From positions 402,953 through 466,952 of the forward strand of contig JAGYIN010000001.1 in the NCBI GenBank assembly GCA_018402665.1: 64,000 nucleotides of DNA, written 5' to 3'. Made by a program: the position numbers and the translations under genes. The DNA comes from Schleiferiaceae bacterium. GTDB lineage: Bacteria; Bacteroidota; Bacteroidia; Flavobacteriales; Schleiferiaceae. The notes beneath the pieces are model-generated. The model made no database searches. It worked only from the letters and a program-made list of their open reading frames with translations, and was not told the DNA's origin. Position 1 is the stretch's first letter; each line of letters begins with the position of its first letter. Below, one piece after another: positions 43,556 to 53,271 of the stretch.

Positions 43556-44641
43556 CTATCGATCTGCTACCCTGCGCATGAATTGACCAAACTCCATTGC
43601 TGAAGATGCAATGGCTCTGTAGCCCCCTTCGAGCAGATCGGCACCCGACGTACCGTTGTACCTCGTTTTAGAAAAGAGCATGATGCGCATTTGCGCCGTA
43701 AAGTAGCTGCCTATCCAGGGGAACTTCGAGAGAAATGAGACCGCACGCATTCGATTTAACCAAGGCTTTGCAGGCAATAACCAAAGTTTAGGCGTTTTAC
43801 CCAAGCCGCTTTGCATCCATTGCAAGAGCTCATAAAAAGTAGGATGTTCTGCTACTGCGACCACCGGTCCTTCCGTCTTTGATTGATGAGCTGCATACAC
43901 AATAGCCGCAACATCACGCACATCCACCACTCCAGAACAACCGTCGGTTGCAAAAGGCAAGGTTCCTTTCCACAAGCGCTTCCATAACTCTTGAGGCGCT
44001 CGGTGTAAAGGACCCATACCTAATATCACACCCGGCCGAACTACTGTCGTCGACAAACCTTCTTGCTGCGCTCGCCAAACTTGAAGCTCCGAAAAGATTT
44101 TACTTTTCGCATAAGAACCCAATCCCACTTTCTTTTTAGTCGGCTGAAAATCTTGAGGCTCCAAATATTCGATTTGGCCCAAAGGTGCATTTCCTCCCAT
44201 AACGGCTATGCTTGAGACGTGTGTAAAGTGCTCCACACCCAATGCCTCAGCTAAGTGGAGCATCTCTGTAGTGATCTGCTCATTTTTATTTCCACCTCGC
44301 ACCGATGGCGTTATATCAATGACGGCAGCCGCATGAATGACGGAATGTACCTGAGGGAGTTGCTCCTTTTTGCAATAGTCCGAAAGCCACTCCGCTGAAC
44401 CAGCACCATAGCCTAAATCCAAATCAACGAAATGCACCTGTGGATTCAAATTTGCCTTTGACGGTTGACCGTAAAACGATGCTACGTATTCAAGCTGTTC
44501 AAAAGAAGATGTAGGACGCTTCGCACACAGGATTGCACCAGAATATGCAGGACTTTGCCCCCAACCCAGCAATTCTGCGAGGAGAAAGGCGCCTAATTGG
44601 CCAGTCGCACCAGTAATCAACAATGTATTCTTAGAATCCAT
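43556..44641 (-). CDS. NAD(P)-dependent epimerase/dehydratase family protein
   Basis: The 361-aa extended short-chain dehydrogenase begins LLITGATGQLGAFLLAELLG with the GxxGxxG cofactor motif and has the catalytic pair in the pattern SSIAVMGG and YAKSK (Y-x3-K). The middle (VVRPGVILGMGPLHRAPQELWKRL) resembles dihydroflavonol reductase/3-beta-HSD-like members. The substrate is unknown. It is divergent from mrp. Confidence 0.82.
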   Translation of the reverse strand: MDSKNTLLITGATGQLGAFLLAELLGWGQSPAYSGAILCAKRPTSSFEQLEYVASFYGQPSKANLNPQVHFVDLDLGYGAGSAEWLSDYCKKEQLPQVHSVIHAAAVIDITPSVRGGNKNEQITTEMLHLAEALGVEHFTHVSSIAVMGGNAPLGQIEYLEPQDFQPTKKKVGLGSYAKSKIFSELQVWRAQQEGLSTTVVRPGVILGMGPLHRAPQELWKRLWKGTLPFATDGCSGVVDVRDVAAIVYAAHQSKTEGPVVAVAEHPTFYELLQWMQSGLGKTPKLWLLPAKPWLNRMRAVSFLSKFPWIGSYFTAQMRIMLFSKTRYNGTSGADLLEGGYRAIASSAMEFGQFMRRVADR

Positions 44642-44700
44642 AGAAATGAACGTAGTGTGAAGTTAGTGGTTATTACTTTTGCAACTCAATTCTTACCTCA

Positions 44701-45828
44701 ATGAAAAAAGGAGATATTCTAAAAGCGCTGGAAAGTGTAGGCAATAGTACTGAAAGCAATATTGTCGCAGCAGATTTGGTTCGAAATATTCAAATCTTCG
44801 GCGATGAGGTGATTGTAGATGCTGAAAGCATGAGCCCAACCCTTCAGGCAAAAAAGAAACTGGAGGTAGATATTATGAAGGCTATTCATGATCAAGTCGC
44901 TGAAAAAGCGAAGGTTGTAGTGAATGTCACCGTAAGTGAGAAGTCCAAGGAAACTGCCGCGAATGTAATCAAAGGTGCTCCTATACCTGGTGTTCAAAAT
45001 ATTATCGCCATTGCATCTGGTAAAGGAGGCGTTGGAAAAAGTACCGTAACGGCAAATCTCGCGATCAGTTTACGTCAAATGGGCTTTAAAGTAGGATTGA
45101 TTGATGCCGATATCTACGGACCTTCCGCTCCATTGATGTTCGACGTGCAGCATGCAAAACCCATGACGGTGCACGTGGACGGCAAATCGAAAATGGGCCC
45201 GGTAGAAGCCTACGGAATTAAAATCATGTCCATCGGTTTCTTCGCGAATACCGATCAAGCTGTGGTCTGGAGAGGTCCTATGGCCACGAAAGCATTGACT
45301 CAAATGATCCACGATACGCATTGGAATGAATTGGATTTTTTATTGATTGATTTGCCTCCAGGTACAGGGGATATTCACCTTAGCATGGTTCAAAACATGC
45401 CCGTTACGGGTGCCGTAGTGGTGAGTACGCCACAGAAAGTAGCCCTGGCCGATGCTAGAAAGGGAGTTGCCATGTTCCAAATGGATCAAATCAATGTGCC
45501 TGTTTTGGGTATTCTCGAAAACATGAGTTTCTTCTCTCCGCCTGAATTACCCGAGAATAAGTATTATTTGTTTGGAAAAGAAGGCGCAAAGGATCTTGCG
45601 AGCCAATTAGATGTACCTTTCCTCGGCGAACTTCCGCTTATACAAAGTATTCGTGAGGCCGGAGATGTGGGACGCCCTGCAGCATTGCAAGAGGGAACGA
45701 ACATCCCGTTGGCATTTGAGGAAATCGCTCGTAATATTGTAGCAGAAGTGGCACAGCGCAATGAGAACTTGCCGCCAACAGAAATAGTCCGGATCACAAC
45801 CATGGCCGGCTGTTCACCTAAAAAATAA
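44701..45828 (+). CDS. mrp: Mrp/NBP35 family Fe-S cluster carrier ATPase
   Basis: The 375-aa protein has an N-terminal MIP18/DUF59-like domain (about 1-85) followed by the ATPase domain with deviant Walker A ([17 protein letters not shown]) and [12 protein letters not shown]. The two-Cys cluster motif of the family is not plain; a Cys lies in the C-terminal MAGCSPKK. In this lineage the DUF59 domain lacks the Asp-Pro and Cys marks of typical MIP18 domains. It likely transfers Fe-S clusters and precedes a NifU-like gene by 10 bases, which supports that. Confidence 0.9.
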   Translation: MKKGDILKALESVGNSTESNIVAADLVRNIQIFGDEVIVDAESMSPTLQAKKKLEVDIMKAIHDQVAEKAKVVVNVTVSEKSKETAANVIKGAPIPGVQNIIAIASGKGGVGKSTVTANLAISLRQMGFKVGLIDADIYGPSAPLMFDVQHAKPMTVHVDGKSKMGPVEAYGIKIMSIGFFANTDQAVVWRGPMATKALTQMIHDTHWNELDFLLIDLPPGTGDIHLSMVQNMPVTGAVVVSTPQKVALADARKGVAMFQMDQINVPVLGILENMSFFSPPELPENKYYLFGKEGAKDLASQLDVPFLGELPLIQSIREAGDVGRPAALQEGTNIPLAFEEIARNIVAEVAQRNENLPPTEIVRITTMAGCSPKK

Positions 45829-45838
45829 ATACACCACC

Positions 45839-46072
45839 GTGAGTGACCTGAACGAACGCATAGAAAAAGCTTTGGACGAAGTAAGACCATTCCTCGCAAA
45901 TGACGGCGGGGACATCACTTTAGAGGGCATCGAAGGAACCACGGTAAAGGTGAAGTTTCACGGCGCCTGTGTAGGTTGTAAAGTCAGTGATTTTACCCTC
46001 AAAGGAGGTATTGAAACGACCATTAAAAAATATGTACCGGAGATCGACCGCGTGATTGCGGTAGATGCCTAA
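45839..46072 (+). CDS. NifU C-terminal-like Fe-S scaffold protein
   Basis: The 77-aa protein starts with GTG and matches the NifU C-terminal domain: IEKALDEVRPFLANDGGDI, then VKVKFHGACVGCKVSDFTL with the CxxC iron-sulfur site. It holds and hands over Fe-S clusters. It sits between mrp (10-base gap) and serS (12-base gap) in one transcript. Confidence 0.93.
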   Translation: MSDLNERIEKALDEVRPFLANDGGDITLEGIEGTTVKVKFHGACVGCKVSDFTLKGGIETTIKKYVPEIDRVIAVDA

Positions 46073-46084
46073 ACCTAGAATACC

Positions 46085-47356
46085 ATGCTGCAAATTCAGC
46101 GAATCAGACAGGAGCCGGAGGCCATTATTGAAGGCCTTAAAAAACGCGGTATAGATGCAAGCGAAACCGTACATGCACTAATCGAATTGGACGCCAAGCG
46201 TCGCGCCATTCGCCACGAAATGGAAGAGAACCAGCACCGCATGAACGGGCTCTCCAAAGAAATTGGGGAATTATTCAAGAGTGGTCGTGCGCAGGAAGCC
46301 AATGCCCTGAAAGAAGAGACGGGTACGCTGAAAGAAGCTATTAAGGAACTCAGTGATCGTGTACAGTTGATTGCCACTGAAGAGCACGACCTCCTGTTGA
46401 GCTTACCTAATGTTCCGCATTCCAGCGTGAAGGCGGGTCGCGATGAAAACGACAATGAAGAAATCAAACGCGTCGGAACCATCCCAACGTTACACGACGG
46501 TGCTAAACCGCACTGGGATCTCGCAGATCAGTATGATTTGATTGATTTTGAATTGGGCGTAAAGATTACCGGCGCTGGATTCCCAGTCTATAAAAATCAT
46601 GGTGCGCGCTTGCAACGTGCAATGATCAACTTCTTTTTGGATGAAAATAGAGCAGCGGGCTACACGGAATACCAAGTACCGCACTTTGTAAATGCCGCTT
46701 CCGGATACGGGACAGGTCAGCTCCCAGATAAGGAAGGACAGATGTACGAAATGCCGTTAGACGGCCTCTACGCCATACCTACAGCAGAGGTGCCTGTGAC
46801 GAACATGTTCCGTGATGAGATCGTAAATGCGAAAGAGTTTCCCATAAAAAGTACCGGTTACACCCCTTGTTTTAGACGTGAAGCAGGATCGTACGGAAAG
46901 GATGTTCGCGGATTAAACCGGTTGCACCAGTTTGATAAAGTTGAAATTGTCAGTATTACTCACCCTGATAAGAGCTATGATTTGCTCGATGAAATGGTTG
47001 CGCATGTTGCCGGACTCTTGGAAAAGCTTGAACTTCCGTACAGAATTTTACGTCTTTGTGGCGGCGATGCTGGATTCACCTCAGCGCTCACTTATGATTT
47101 TGAGGTATACAGTGCGGCACAAGAGCGCTGGCTCGAAGTGAGTAGTGTTTCTAATTTCGAAACCTTCCAAGCGAACCGCTTAAAATTGCGCTTCAAGGAT
47201 GAAGAGGGCAAGAGCCAATTGTGTCATACCCTCAACGGATCTGCAATGGCCTTACCGCGCGTTTTAGCTGCCCTTCTAGAGAATCACCAACAAGAGGATG
47301 GTATTCGAATTCCTGCCGCGCTCGTTCCGTATACTGGATTCGATAAAATCGTTTAG
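46085..47356 (+). CDS. serS: Seryl-tRNA synthetase
   Basis: The 423-aa protein has an N-terminal two-helix coiled coil (about 1-105, LDAKRRAIRHEMEENQHRMN) and the class II core: motif 2 around FRREAGSYGKDVRGLNRLHQF and motif 3 around LNGSAMALPRVLAALLENHQQEDG. It loads serine onto tRNA-Ser. Length and start are normal. Confidence 0.96.
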   Translation: MLQIQRIRQEPEAIIEGLKKRGIDASETVHALIELDAKRRAIRHEMEENQHRMNGLSKEIGELFKSGRAQEANALKEETGTLKEAIKELSDRVQLIATEEHDLLLSLPNVPHSSVKAGRDENDNEEIKRVGTIPTLHDGAKPHWDLADQYDLIDFELGVKITGAGFPVYKNHGARLQRAMINFFLDENRAAGYTEYQVPHFVNAASGYGTGQLPDKEGQMYEMPLDGLYAIPTAEVPVTNMFRDEIVNAKEFPIKSTGYTPCFRREAGSYGKDVRGLNRLHQFDKVEIVSITHPDKSYDLLDEMVAHVAGLLEKLELPYRILRLCGGDAGFTSALTYDFEVYSAAQERWLEVSSVSNFETFQANRLKLRFKDEEGKSQLCHTLNGSAMALPRVLAALLENHQQEDGIRIPAALVPYTGFDKIV

Positions 47357-47359
47357 TCC

Positions 47360-47917
47360 ATGCGAAAACTGCTTTTGTTTTGCACGTTAAGCCTGTTTGT
47401 GATCAGTTGTACAAAAGAGCCTTGGCAAATCGAGATGGGCAGCCGTTTGGATTCCATGATTGTTTTGGCCAAAAGCCATGAACAGGTTATCGCGAGTACT
47501 GATGCTGAGCAGGTAGCTGCTGCTTCCGATGTTTTGGGGGCACACCAAATTTTCTTCTTGGAACAACTGGATGAGATGGCACGACTGAACGTTCCTAAGT
47601 CCATGTATACGGGTCCACTTGAGACCATGAAAAACTGCACTAAATATTTAAATCGGGTTCGAACGGCCAAAGATTTAAATCCTGAGAAGCACCGCGAACG
47701 GCTATCGAACTTAAGGCACGATGTTCTCAAAGGTCATCTCGACAGTACGACTGCCATCGGTTATTACAATCAGGAGGCCATGCTTTTACGCGATCTTGAC
47801 CGCACAATGAATAAAAGTTATGGGGGTTGTTTCAGTTGCCTTAGAGCATACGATACCTTGGTGCTACAATTAGACTCCTTAAAAGGCTTTATCTTGGAGC
47901 CCGATGCGATTCGTTAG
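47360..47917 (+). CDS. Lipoprotein of unknown function
   Basis: The 185-aa protein begins with a lipoprotein signal (MRKLLLFCTLSLFVISC, Cys 17). The rest is helical and charged. A second motif near the C-terminus reads GGCFSCLRAYD (CxxC). It starts 3 bases after serS and overlaps the following TPR gene by 14 bases. No family was recognised; the CxxC may bind metal or form a disulfide. Confidence 0.72.
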   Translation: MRKLLLFCTLSLFVISCTKEPWQIEMGSRLDSMIVLAKSHEQVIASTDAEQVAAASDVLGAHQIFFLEQLDEMARLNVPKSMYTGPLETMKNCTKYLNRVRTAKDLNPEKHRERLSNLRHDVLKGHLDSTTAIGYYNQEAMLLRDLDRTMNKSYGGCFSCLRAYDTLVLQLDSLKGFILEPDAIR

Positions 47918-49673
47918 ACCCCTTTTTATTTTTCTCATTCCCCTTCTTAGTTTTGGGCAAAACGGTCTGTCAGACTGTGACAGTTTATTGATCAAAAGGC
48001 AGTTTGATGCCGCGGCGGCTTGTCTTGAAGACCTGCATTCTCAAAATCCGGTGGGACCAGCTTATGAAAAACTCCTTGAAGCGTATTTGGTGCTGGAAGA
48101 TACCGGTAAGGTTTTTAAATTGGCCCGTAAACAAAGCAGGGCCTATGGGCAATCTAAGCCGGCTTATTATGTGGACTACTGGCATTTTAGCCAAACCCTA
48201 GGGAGGCGCGGTCCAGATTTTAGTGTGCTCGAAAACCTCACCCGAAACAATCCGTTCTCCGTCCGGGCAAGCGCACAACAACTGGAAAAATACAATTACA
48301 TCGAAGAAGCGATTGGGCTGTACCTCATCGCAGAAGCCGCACAGCCCAATGTTCGCACCGCTTTTGAAAGAGGGCAATTGCACGCACAGCTAGGACAATA
48401 CGAAGCACAATACGAGGCTTATATTCTCGCGGCAAGACAGAACAGCGGCTACCTCAGTAGTATCAAAATGCGTATTGCCAATAATTTGAGCAAGGATCCT
48501 AATGGGGTACACAATTCAGCCATTAAGAAAGTACTCTATGCTGCAATCAAGAAATCGTCCGATCCCCTTGTCGAACAGTTGTTACTCTTTGTCCTGAGGC
48601 AAGAAGGTGATTTTGATCGTGCCTTTACCTTCATGCGTTCTAACTACGACGGCAACGCGTCGATTCAGCCCTTTTTACAGTTGATGCGTGAGGCGCTTGA
48701 AGCAAATGACGATGCTATAGCAGTAGCCATTGGTCAATTCTTGTTGACCCAAAAGACCGCTTTAATGCAGCAACGCGGGACGAACAGTGTCCTGCTGGAA
48801 TTGGGCAAATGCTACGAAAAAACTAAAAATATCGAGGCCATTTCTGCCCTATCAGATCGCTATCCAATAGGTGTTTGTGAAGCCTGTTTTGAATGGGAGC
48901 GCTACCGGGCAACTTTTCTCTTTGAACAGGGCAAGGTGCCCGCGGATAGCCTTCAATCTTTGCGCCAATTCGAATCTACTTTAACCCAATTGCGCGAGCG
49001 CTACCCACGAAAGTTTCAACGTGGTCTTACCCACCTCAGCCAAGGCGAAGCAAATCTCCGACTGGGCTATTTTGATGATGCCCTAATGGAATTTGCTCGG
49101 GCTGAGACGTTGCTCGAAGATTCAGATGAAGGCGATATGGCCCGATTAAAAAAAGCCATGTGTGCCTTTTACGGCGGTGACATTCCATGGGCGAAAACAC
49201 AACTTGAAGTCCTTTTACAGAGCACCAGTAAATCCATTGCAAATGACGCTTTAGAAAACGCATTAATGATCAGTGCCAATTCTGTTGAAGATACCTTGAT
49301 GGAAGGGCTCGGACTCATTCGTATTCCCATGCTCCTGGAGGCCCAAGGAAAAACAAGCAAAGCCATTGAAAAATATAAAGCGTTAAAAAAGGTCTTGATT
49401 GCTCATGAACTCTATGACGATGTTTGTTTAAAGTTGGGCAAGCTCTACCTTGACGGGGCACAGTGGGAAGCTGCTCTTGCTGAATTCTCGCTTGTGCAAC
49501 AAGCCGCTGGAGAAGGCATGTGGAAAGAAGATGCGCTCTTTTTCGCCGCCATGTGTCGCTTCGAACTTAAGCAGAGTGAAGCCCAATTGGCCCTTGAGCA
49601 GTATTTGCTCAACTATCCTGCGGGATTATATTTTGAACAAGCTAGAACCATGTATCGTACCTTAGCACTATGA
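47904..49673 (+). CDS. Secreted TPR-repeat protein, function unknown
   Basis: The 589-aa protein has a signal peptide (FVRPLFIFLIPLLSFGQ) and TPR or helical-repeat units along most of its length, clearest at FERGQLHAQLGQYEAQYEAY, at LLELGKCYEKTKNIEAI and in the C-terminal third (LEAQGKTSKAIEKYKALKKV, LGKLYLDGAQWEAALAEFSLVQQAAGE). Likely an envelope scaffold; it has no catalytic motif. It overlaps its neighbours on both sides (14 and 4 bases), so it is translated with them. Confidence 0.82.
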   Translation: MRFVRPLFIFLIPLLSFGQNGLSDCDSLLIKRQFDAAAACLEDLHSQNPVGPAYEKLLEAYLVLEDTGKVFKLARKQSRAYGQSKPAYYVDYWHFSQTLGRRGPDFSVLENLTRNNPFSVRASAQQLEKYNYIEEAIGLYLIAEAAQPNVRTAFERGQLHAQLGQYEAQYEAYILAARQNSGYLSSIKMRIANNLSKDPNGVHNSAIKKVLYAAIKKSSDPLVEQLLLFVLRQEGDFDRAFTFMRSNYDGNASIQPFLQLMREALEANDDAIAVAIGQFLLTQKTALMQQRGTNSVLLELGKCYEKTKNIEAISALSDRYPIGVCEACFEWERYRATFLFEQGKVPADSLQSLRQFESTLTQLRERYPRKFQRGLTHLSQGEANLRLGYFDDALMEFARAETLLEDSDEGDMARLKKAMCAFYGGDIPWAKTQLEVLLQSTSKSIANDALENALMISANSVEDTLMEGLGLIRIPMLLEAQGKTSKAIEKYKALKKVLIAHELYDDVCLKLGKLYLDGAQWEAALAEFSLVQQAAGEGMWKEDALFFAAMCRFELKQSEAQLALEQYLLNYPAGLYFEQARTMYRTLAL

Positions 49674-49987
49674 GCCAACACATTTACAATGTTACCGTCG
49701 TAGTCGATCAATCCATCGAAGCAAAATGGAAGGAGTGGATGGTTAAGGAACATATTCCCGAAGTCATGGATACCGGAATGTTCAGAAGTTTTCTTTTTAC
49801 ACAAGTCTTTCCCGAACAGGAACAAGATAATCCGAGCTACAGCATTCAGTACAGAGCCGCGGATCTTGAAAGCGTTAAGCTGTACATGCAAATGTACGGA
49901 CCAGAACTGCGCAAGAAAACGGAGAAAGCGTGGGGGACGCACGCACTTGCCTTCAGAACTATTCTTGAAGTCATCGACGAAAAATAA
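49670..49987 (+). CDS. DUF4286 family protein
   Basis: The 105-aa protein begins MSQHIYNVTVVVDQSIEAKW and has the family pattern of a short ferredoxin-like fold with WMVKEHIPEVMDTGMF and YSIQYRAADLESVKLYM. Its biochemical role is unknown. It overlaps the TPR gene by 4 bases and its stop shares a base with the next ATG. Confidence 0.82.
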   Translation: MSQHIYNVTVVVDQSIEAKWKEWMVKEHIPEVMDTGMFRSFLFTQVFPEQEQDNPSYSIQYRAADLESVKLYMQMYGPELRKKTEKAWGTHALAFRTILEVIDEK

Positions 49988-51219
49988 TGACGACAACACA
50001 ACGCATTTTCACACTTGAGAACGGTCTTCAATGTTCGTTTCAAGCACAACGCAGCAGTGTAGCACACGTAGTGGTGGCTATTCGTGCTGGGGCTAGAGAT
50101 GAATTGGACCACCAACAAGGTCTTGCGCATTTTCTTGAACACAATCTGTTCAAAGGCACTTCCAAAAGAAAGGCCTATCACATCCTATCGCGATTAGACG
50201 ATGTAGGTGGCGAGCTCAACGCATACACGACCAAAGAGGAGACGATTATACATGCCAGTTTCTTAAAAACTGATTTTCGTAGAGCGCTAGAATTGCTTTA
50301 CGATGTACTCGCTAACAGCACCTTCCCTGAAAAAGAATTAGAAAAGGAAAAAGAAGTCATCAAAGATGAAATCTCCAGTTACAAAGACGCACCTGGCGAA
50401 AGTATTTTCGACGATTTCGAAGACCATATTTTCAGAGGCGACCCTTTGGGGAGGAACATCTTAGGCACTCCAGAGAGTGTAGACGGACTCTCGCGTGCAG
50501 ATATTCTTGAATTTCAATCGCGAACCTACACTGCCAATCGCATTAAGTTGGCCGTGGTAGGACCCTTCGGTAGCGAACGCGTTGAGCGCACGGTTGCCGA
50601 ACTTTTCGCCGGCTTTCAGTTTGCCGATTCGAATTGGGAAAACACCTTCAAAGGCGATGGCCAGCCCGATCGTGTAGTAGAGCATCTTGCGCAATTTCAA
50701 GACCATTATATGGTGGGATGGAGAACCTGCGGCATTCATGGCTTTGATCGTCGCAGCCTGTCTTTGCTAAATAATATACTGGGTGGACCTGCCATGAACA
50801 GTAGGCTCGGTTTAAATATCAGAGAAAAGCACGGCATAGCATACAATATTGAAAGTTACCTCAACCTCTACAGTGATGTCGGGATGATGGGTATATACCT
50901 GGGTTGCGATCCACAACAAACCGAAAAAGCTGCCGCACTAGTGGCAAAAGAAGTAGCAAAACTGCGAGATACAAAGTTGGGCACCTTGCAAATGAGTAAG
51001 GCGAAAAAGCAATTTTTAGGTCAAATGGCCATGAGCGAAGACAATGGACTCAATTCAGCCGTTGGCGCTGCTCGTGCCCTTTTACACTTTGGACGGGTTA
51101 ATGATTTTGAGACGGTTGCATCTAAAATACAGGCCATTACCGCCGAACAGCTTCAGGAAGTGGCCAATGCCTACCTCGTTCCCGATAAAGCCTTTGAATT
51201 GATTTATAAAAAACAGTAA
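49987..51219 (+). CDS. M16 family zinc metallopeptidase (cytosolic processing-peptidase type)
   Basis: The 410-aa protein carries HFLEHNLFKGT (HxxEH) near residue 52 and the third ligand in EVIKDEISSYKDAPGE. It has the C-terminal substrate loop NNILGGPAMNSRLGLNIREKHGIAYNIE. No signal peptide is visible, unlike the M16 pair at 39-42 kb, so a cytoplasmic site is likely. It is third in a run of coupled genes after the TPR gene and DUF4286. Confidence 0.92.
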   Translation: MTTTQRIFTLENGLQCSFQAQRSSVAHVVVAIRAGARDELDHQQGLAHFLEHNLFKGTSKRKAYHILSRLDDVGGELNAYTTKEETIIHASFLKTDFRRALELLYDVLANSTFPEKELEKEKEVIKDEISSYKDAPGESIFDDFEDHIFRGDPLGRNILGTPESVDGLSRADILEFQSRTYTANRIKLAVVGPFGSERVERTVAELFAGFQFADSNWENTFKGDGQPDRVVEHLAQFQDHYMVGWRTCGIHGFDRRSLSLLNNILGGPAMNSRLGLNIREKHGIAYNIESYLNLYSDVGMMGIYLGCDPQQTEKAAALVAKEVAKLRDTKLGTLQMSKAKKQFLGQMAMSEDNGLNSAVGAARALLHFGRVNDFETVASKIQAITAEQLQEVANAYLVPDKAFELIYKKQ

Positions 51220-51222
51220 TTC

Positions 51223-51864
51223 ATGGAGTTCCTTAGCGACGATCTTCAAGAGTACATCAGTGCTCACACTACCAAAGCACCGGAATATTTGGATGAATTA
51301 GAGCGTGAAACTTGGGTAAAAGTGATTATGCCCAGAATGCTCAGCGGTCACGTTCAAGGACAAATCTTGAAGCAATTCTCGATGATGAAGCGCCCGAAAT
51401 ACCTCTTGGAAGTAGGGACGTTCACGGGGTATGCCTCGCATTTTTTAGTTGAAGGGCTCCAGGAAGGTGGCGAGTTCCATGCCGTCGAAATCAACGAAGA
51501 ACTAGAATCCATCATTAAGAAGTATTGGGGCCAGCACCCAAAATTCGATCAAATGCATCTACATATTGGCCCTGCTGCACAGGTCCTTGATACGCTGCAA
51601 AGACCTTGGGATCTAATCTTTCTCGATGCCGACAAGGCGGGTCTAATAACTTATTATGAGCAACTAATTCCACTCATGCCCTCAAATTCGATCATGCTGA
51701 TTGACAATATCTTATGGAGCGGAAAGGTTACGGAGCCAGTGGCGAAAAACGATAAGGATACCCGAGCAATTTTAGCCCTGAATCGACATGTCGCAGAAGA
51801 CCCGAGAGTAGAACAGGTTATTCTCAGTGCCCGCGACGGAATTATGATGGTCCATAAAGTTTAA
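51223..51864 (+). CDS. Class I SAM-dependent O-methyltransferase
   Basis: The 213-aa protein matches the caffeoyl-CoA/catechol O-methyltransferase family: YLLEVGTFTGYASHFL (SAM motif I), HAVEINEELESII, and DLIFLDADKAGLITYYEQLIPLM with the metal-binding Asp. The late LIDNILWSGKV segment is also typical. The methylated substrate is unknown. It ends the run that starts at serS. Confidence 0.9.
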   Translation: MEFLSDDLQEYISAHTTKAPEYLDELERETWVKVIMPRMLSGHVQGQILKQFSMMKRPKYLLEVGTFTGYASHFLVEGLQEGGEFHAVEINEELESIIKKYWGQHPKFDQMHLHIGPAAQVLDTLQRPWDLIFLDADKAGLITYYEQLIPLMPSNSIMLIDNILWSGKVTEPVAKNDKDTRAILALNRHVAEDPRVEQVILSARDGIMMVHKV

Positions 51865-51919
51865 ATTATTGTTTTCATTACGTATCTTGTTCTCGTAAAA
51901 TTTACTTGAAAAAAAAATT

Positions 51920-53191
51920 ATGAAAAAAGTTCTACTCCTTGCTGCAGTAGCTTTTGGTTTTAACGCAATGGGTCAAGACGCTGCGAGTGCACGTTTGATG
52001 CAGGCGGAATTACCAGTTTCAACCGCTGCTAAAGAAAAAATTGAAGACATCATGCTCAAAAGAGGTGGTGCAGTAGATGATCTCTACGATTACACGGATT
52101 ACTTGTACCAGTACTACAGCTCAGATATGACGTTGGGTGCCATTACAACCACACCGGATTCCTCTACAGTGATTGTATACTCTGACGGTTCAACCGGCAA
52201 CTCGTATAACCACGCAGTAGGTGCAACATATGACTTCAACTATTACGGTTGGGGCGATAATGAATTTGATGAAGGTGATCAAGTAACGATCGATTCACTA
52301 TTTGTGATTGGTGGTTACGATATCTTTAATGGTAACAATTCGGATAAAATCCGCTTTACCATCTTTAAAGGTGCTAATGGCTTCTCAGCTCCATTCTCAG
52401 GTGTTCAGTACAACGCGGCTACTTTCGCTGCACTTGACCCAACGGTACAACCTACTGCAAAAACAATGGCGTATGCAGGAGATTCTGATGGTGGAGTTGC
52501 GGGTGGCGTAACTGCAACAACTACAACTGTTATTGATTACAACCTCAGCACGGCTGATAGTGGTGTTGCTGTTGTAGGTGTTGAGGTACCGAACGGTGGT
52601 TTTTCACTAATGGGTGACGAATTGTTAGGTATCTTCATTGAATACCTACCAGGTGGATTGACGGCAACGGATACTATCGATTATTCGAACAATACCGGGG
52701 ATATCAACCCATTCTACTTCTACTACTACAGAGAAGGTAATACTTCTGCACCTCAAGGATACTTTATTCAAGATTACGACAGTACTTCTACAAACTGTTC
52801 AAACTTCCTGTTCTCTGAAACGCGTTACGCGGCATGGACAGGAACATCAGCTTGGAGAAACGACCAAACGAGTATCAATATGTCATACTCGCACTTAATT
52901 TCTTTGCGTGCGAGCGGTACTTCTTCGGTAGGTGTTGATGAACTAGATGCTACTCAGGTTTCAGTATTCCCTAATCCATCTAACGGTGTTATAAACGTAG
53001 AATTGAACGCAAATGCTTCAGCTACAGTAACAGTAGTTGATGTATTGGGTCAAATCGTTTACCGTTCTAACGAAAACTTCGTTGCTGGTGAGCGTAAAAT
53101 GATTAACCTAAGCGACAGAGCAAAAGGTATGTACATTTTGACTGTTGAAGGTGAAGATGTTAATACTGTAGAGCGTATCTCTATCAAGTAA
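51920..53191 (+). CDS. T9SS type A secreted protein, function unknown
   Basis: The 423-aa protein has a signal peptide (KKVLLLAAVAFGFNAMGQ), an acidic beta-rich body of unknown fold (about 20-335) and a T9SS type A sorting domain (VSVFPNPSNGVINVEL ... MYILTVEGEDVNTVERISIK). Local A-rich leader and low-GC codon choice suggest high expression. A terminator follows. Confidence 0.85.
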   Translation: MKKVLLLAAVAFGFNAMGQDAASARLMQAELPVSTAAKEKIEDIMLKRGGAVDDLYDYTDYLYQYYSSDMTLGAITTTPDSSTVIVYSDGSTGNSYNHAVGATYDFNYYGWGDNEFDEGDQVTIDSLFVIGGYDIFNGNNSDKIRFTIFKGANGFSAPFSGVQYNAATFAALDPTVQPTAKTMAYAGDSDGGVAGGVTATTTTVIDYNLSTADSGVAVVGVEVPNGGFSLMGDELLGIFIEYLPGGLTATDTIDYSNNTGDINPFYFYYYREGNTSAPQGYFIQDYDSTSTNCSNFLFSETRYAAWTGTSAWRNDQTSINMSYSHLISLRASGTSSVGVDELDATQVSVFPNPSNGVINVELNANASATVTVVDVLGQIVYRSNENFVAGERKMINLSDRAKGMYILTVEGEDVNTVERISIK

Positions 53192-53217
53192 CCTCACTCG
53201 CTTAACACACAAAACCC

Positions 53218-53249
53218 AAAAGCCCGGATGCGCATGCATCCGGGCTTTT
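53218..53249 (+). terminator. Intrinsic terminator
   Basis: Perfect 14-bp stem (aaaagcccggatgc / gcatccgggctttt) with a 4-nt loop; it ends the T9SS gene and can act on the ABC operon from the other strand. Confidence 0.88.
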
Positions 53250-53271
53250 ACTTTTTAGCTAAAAACGGTTC

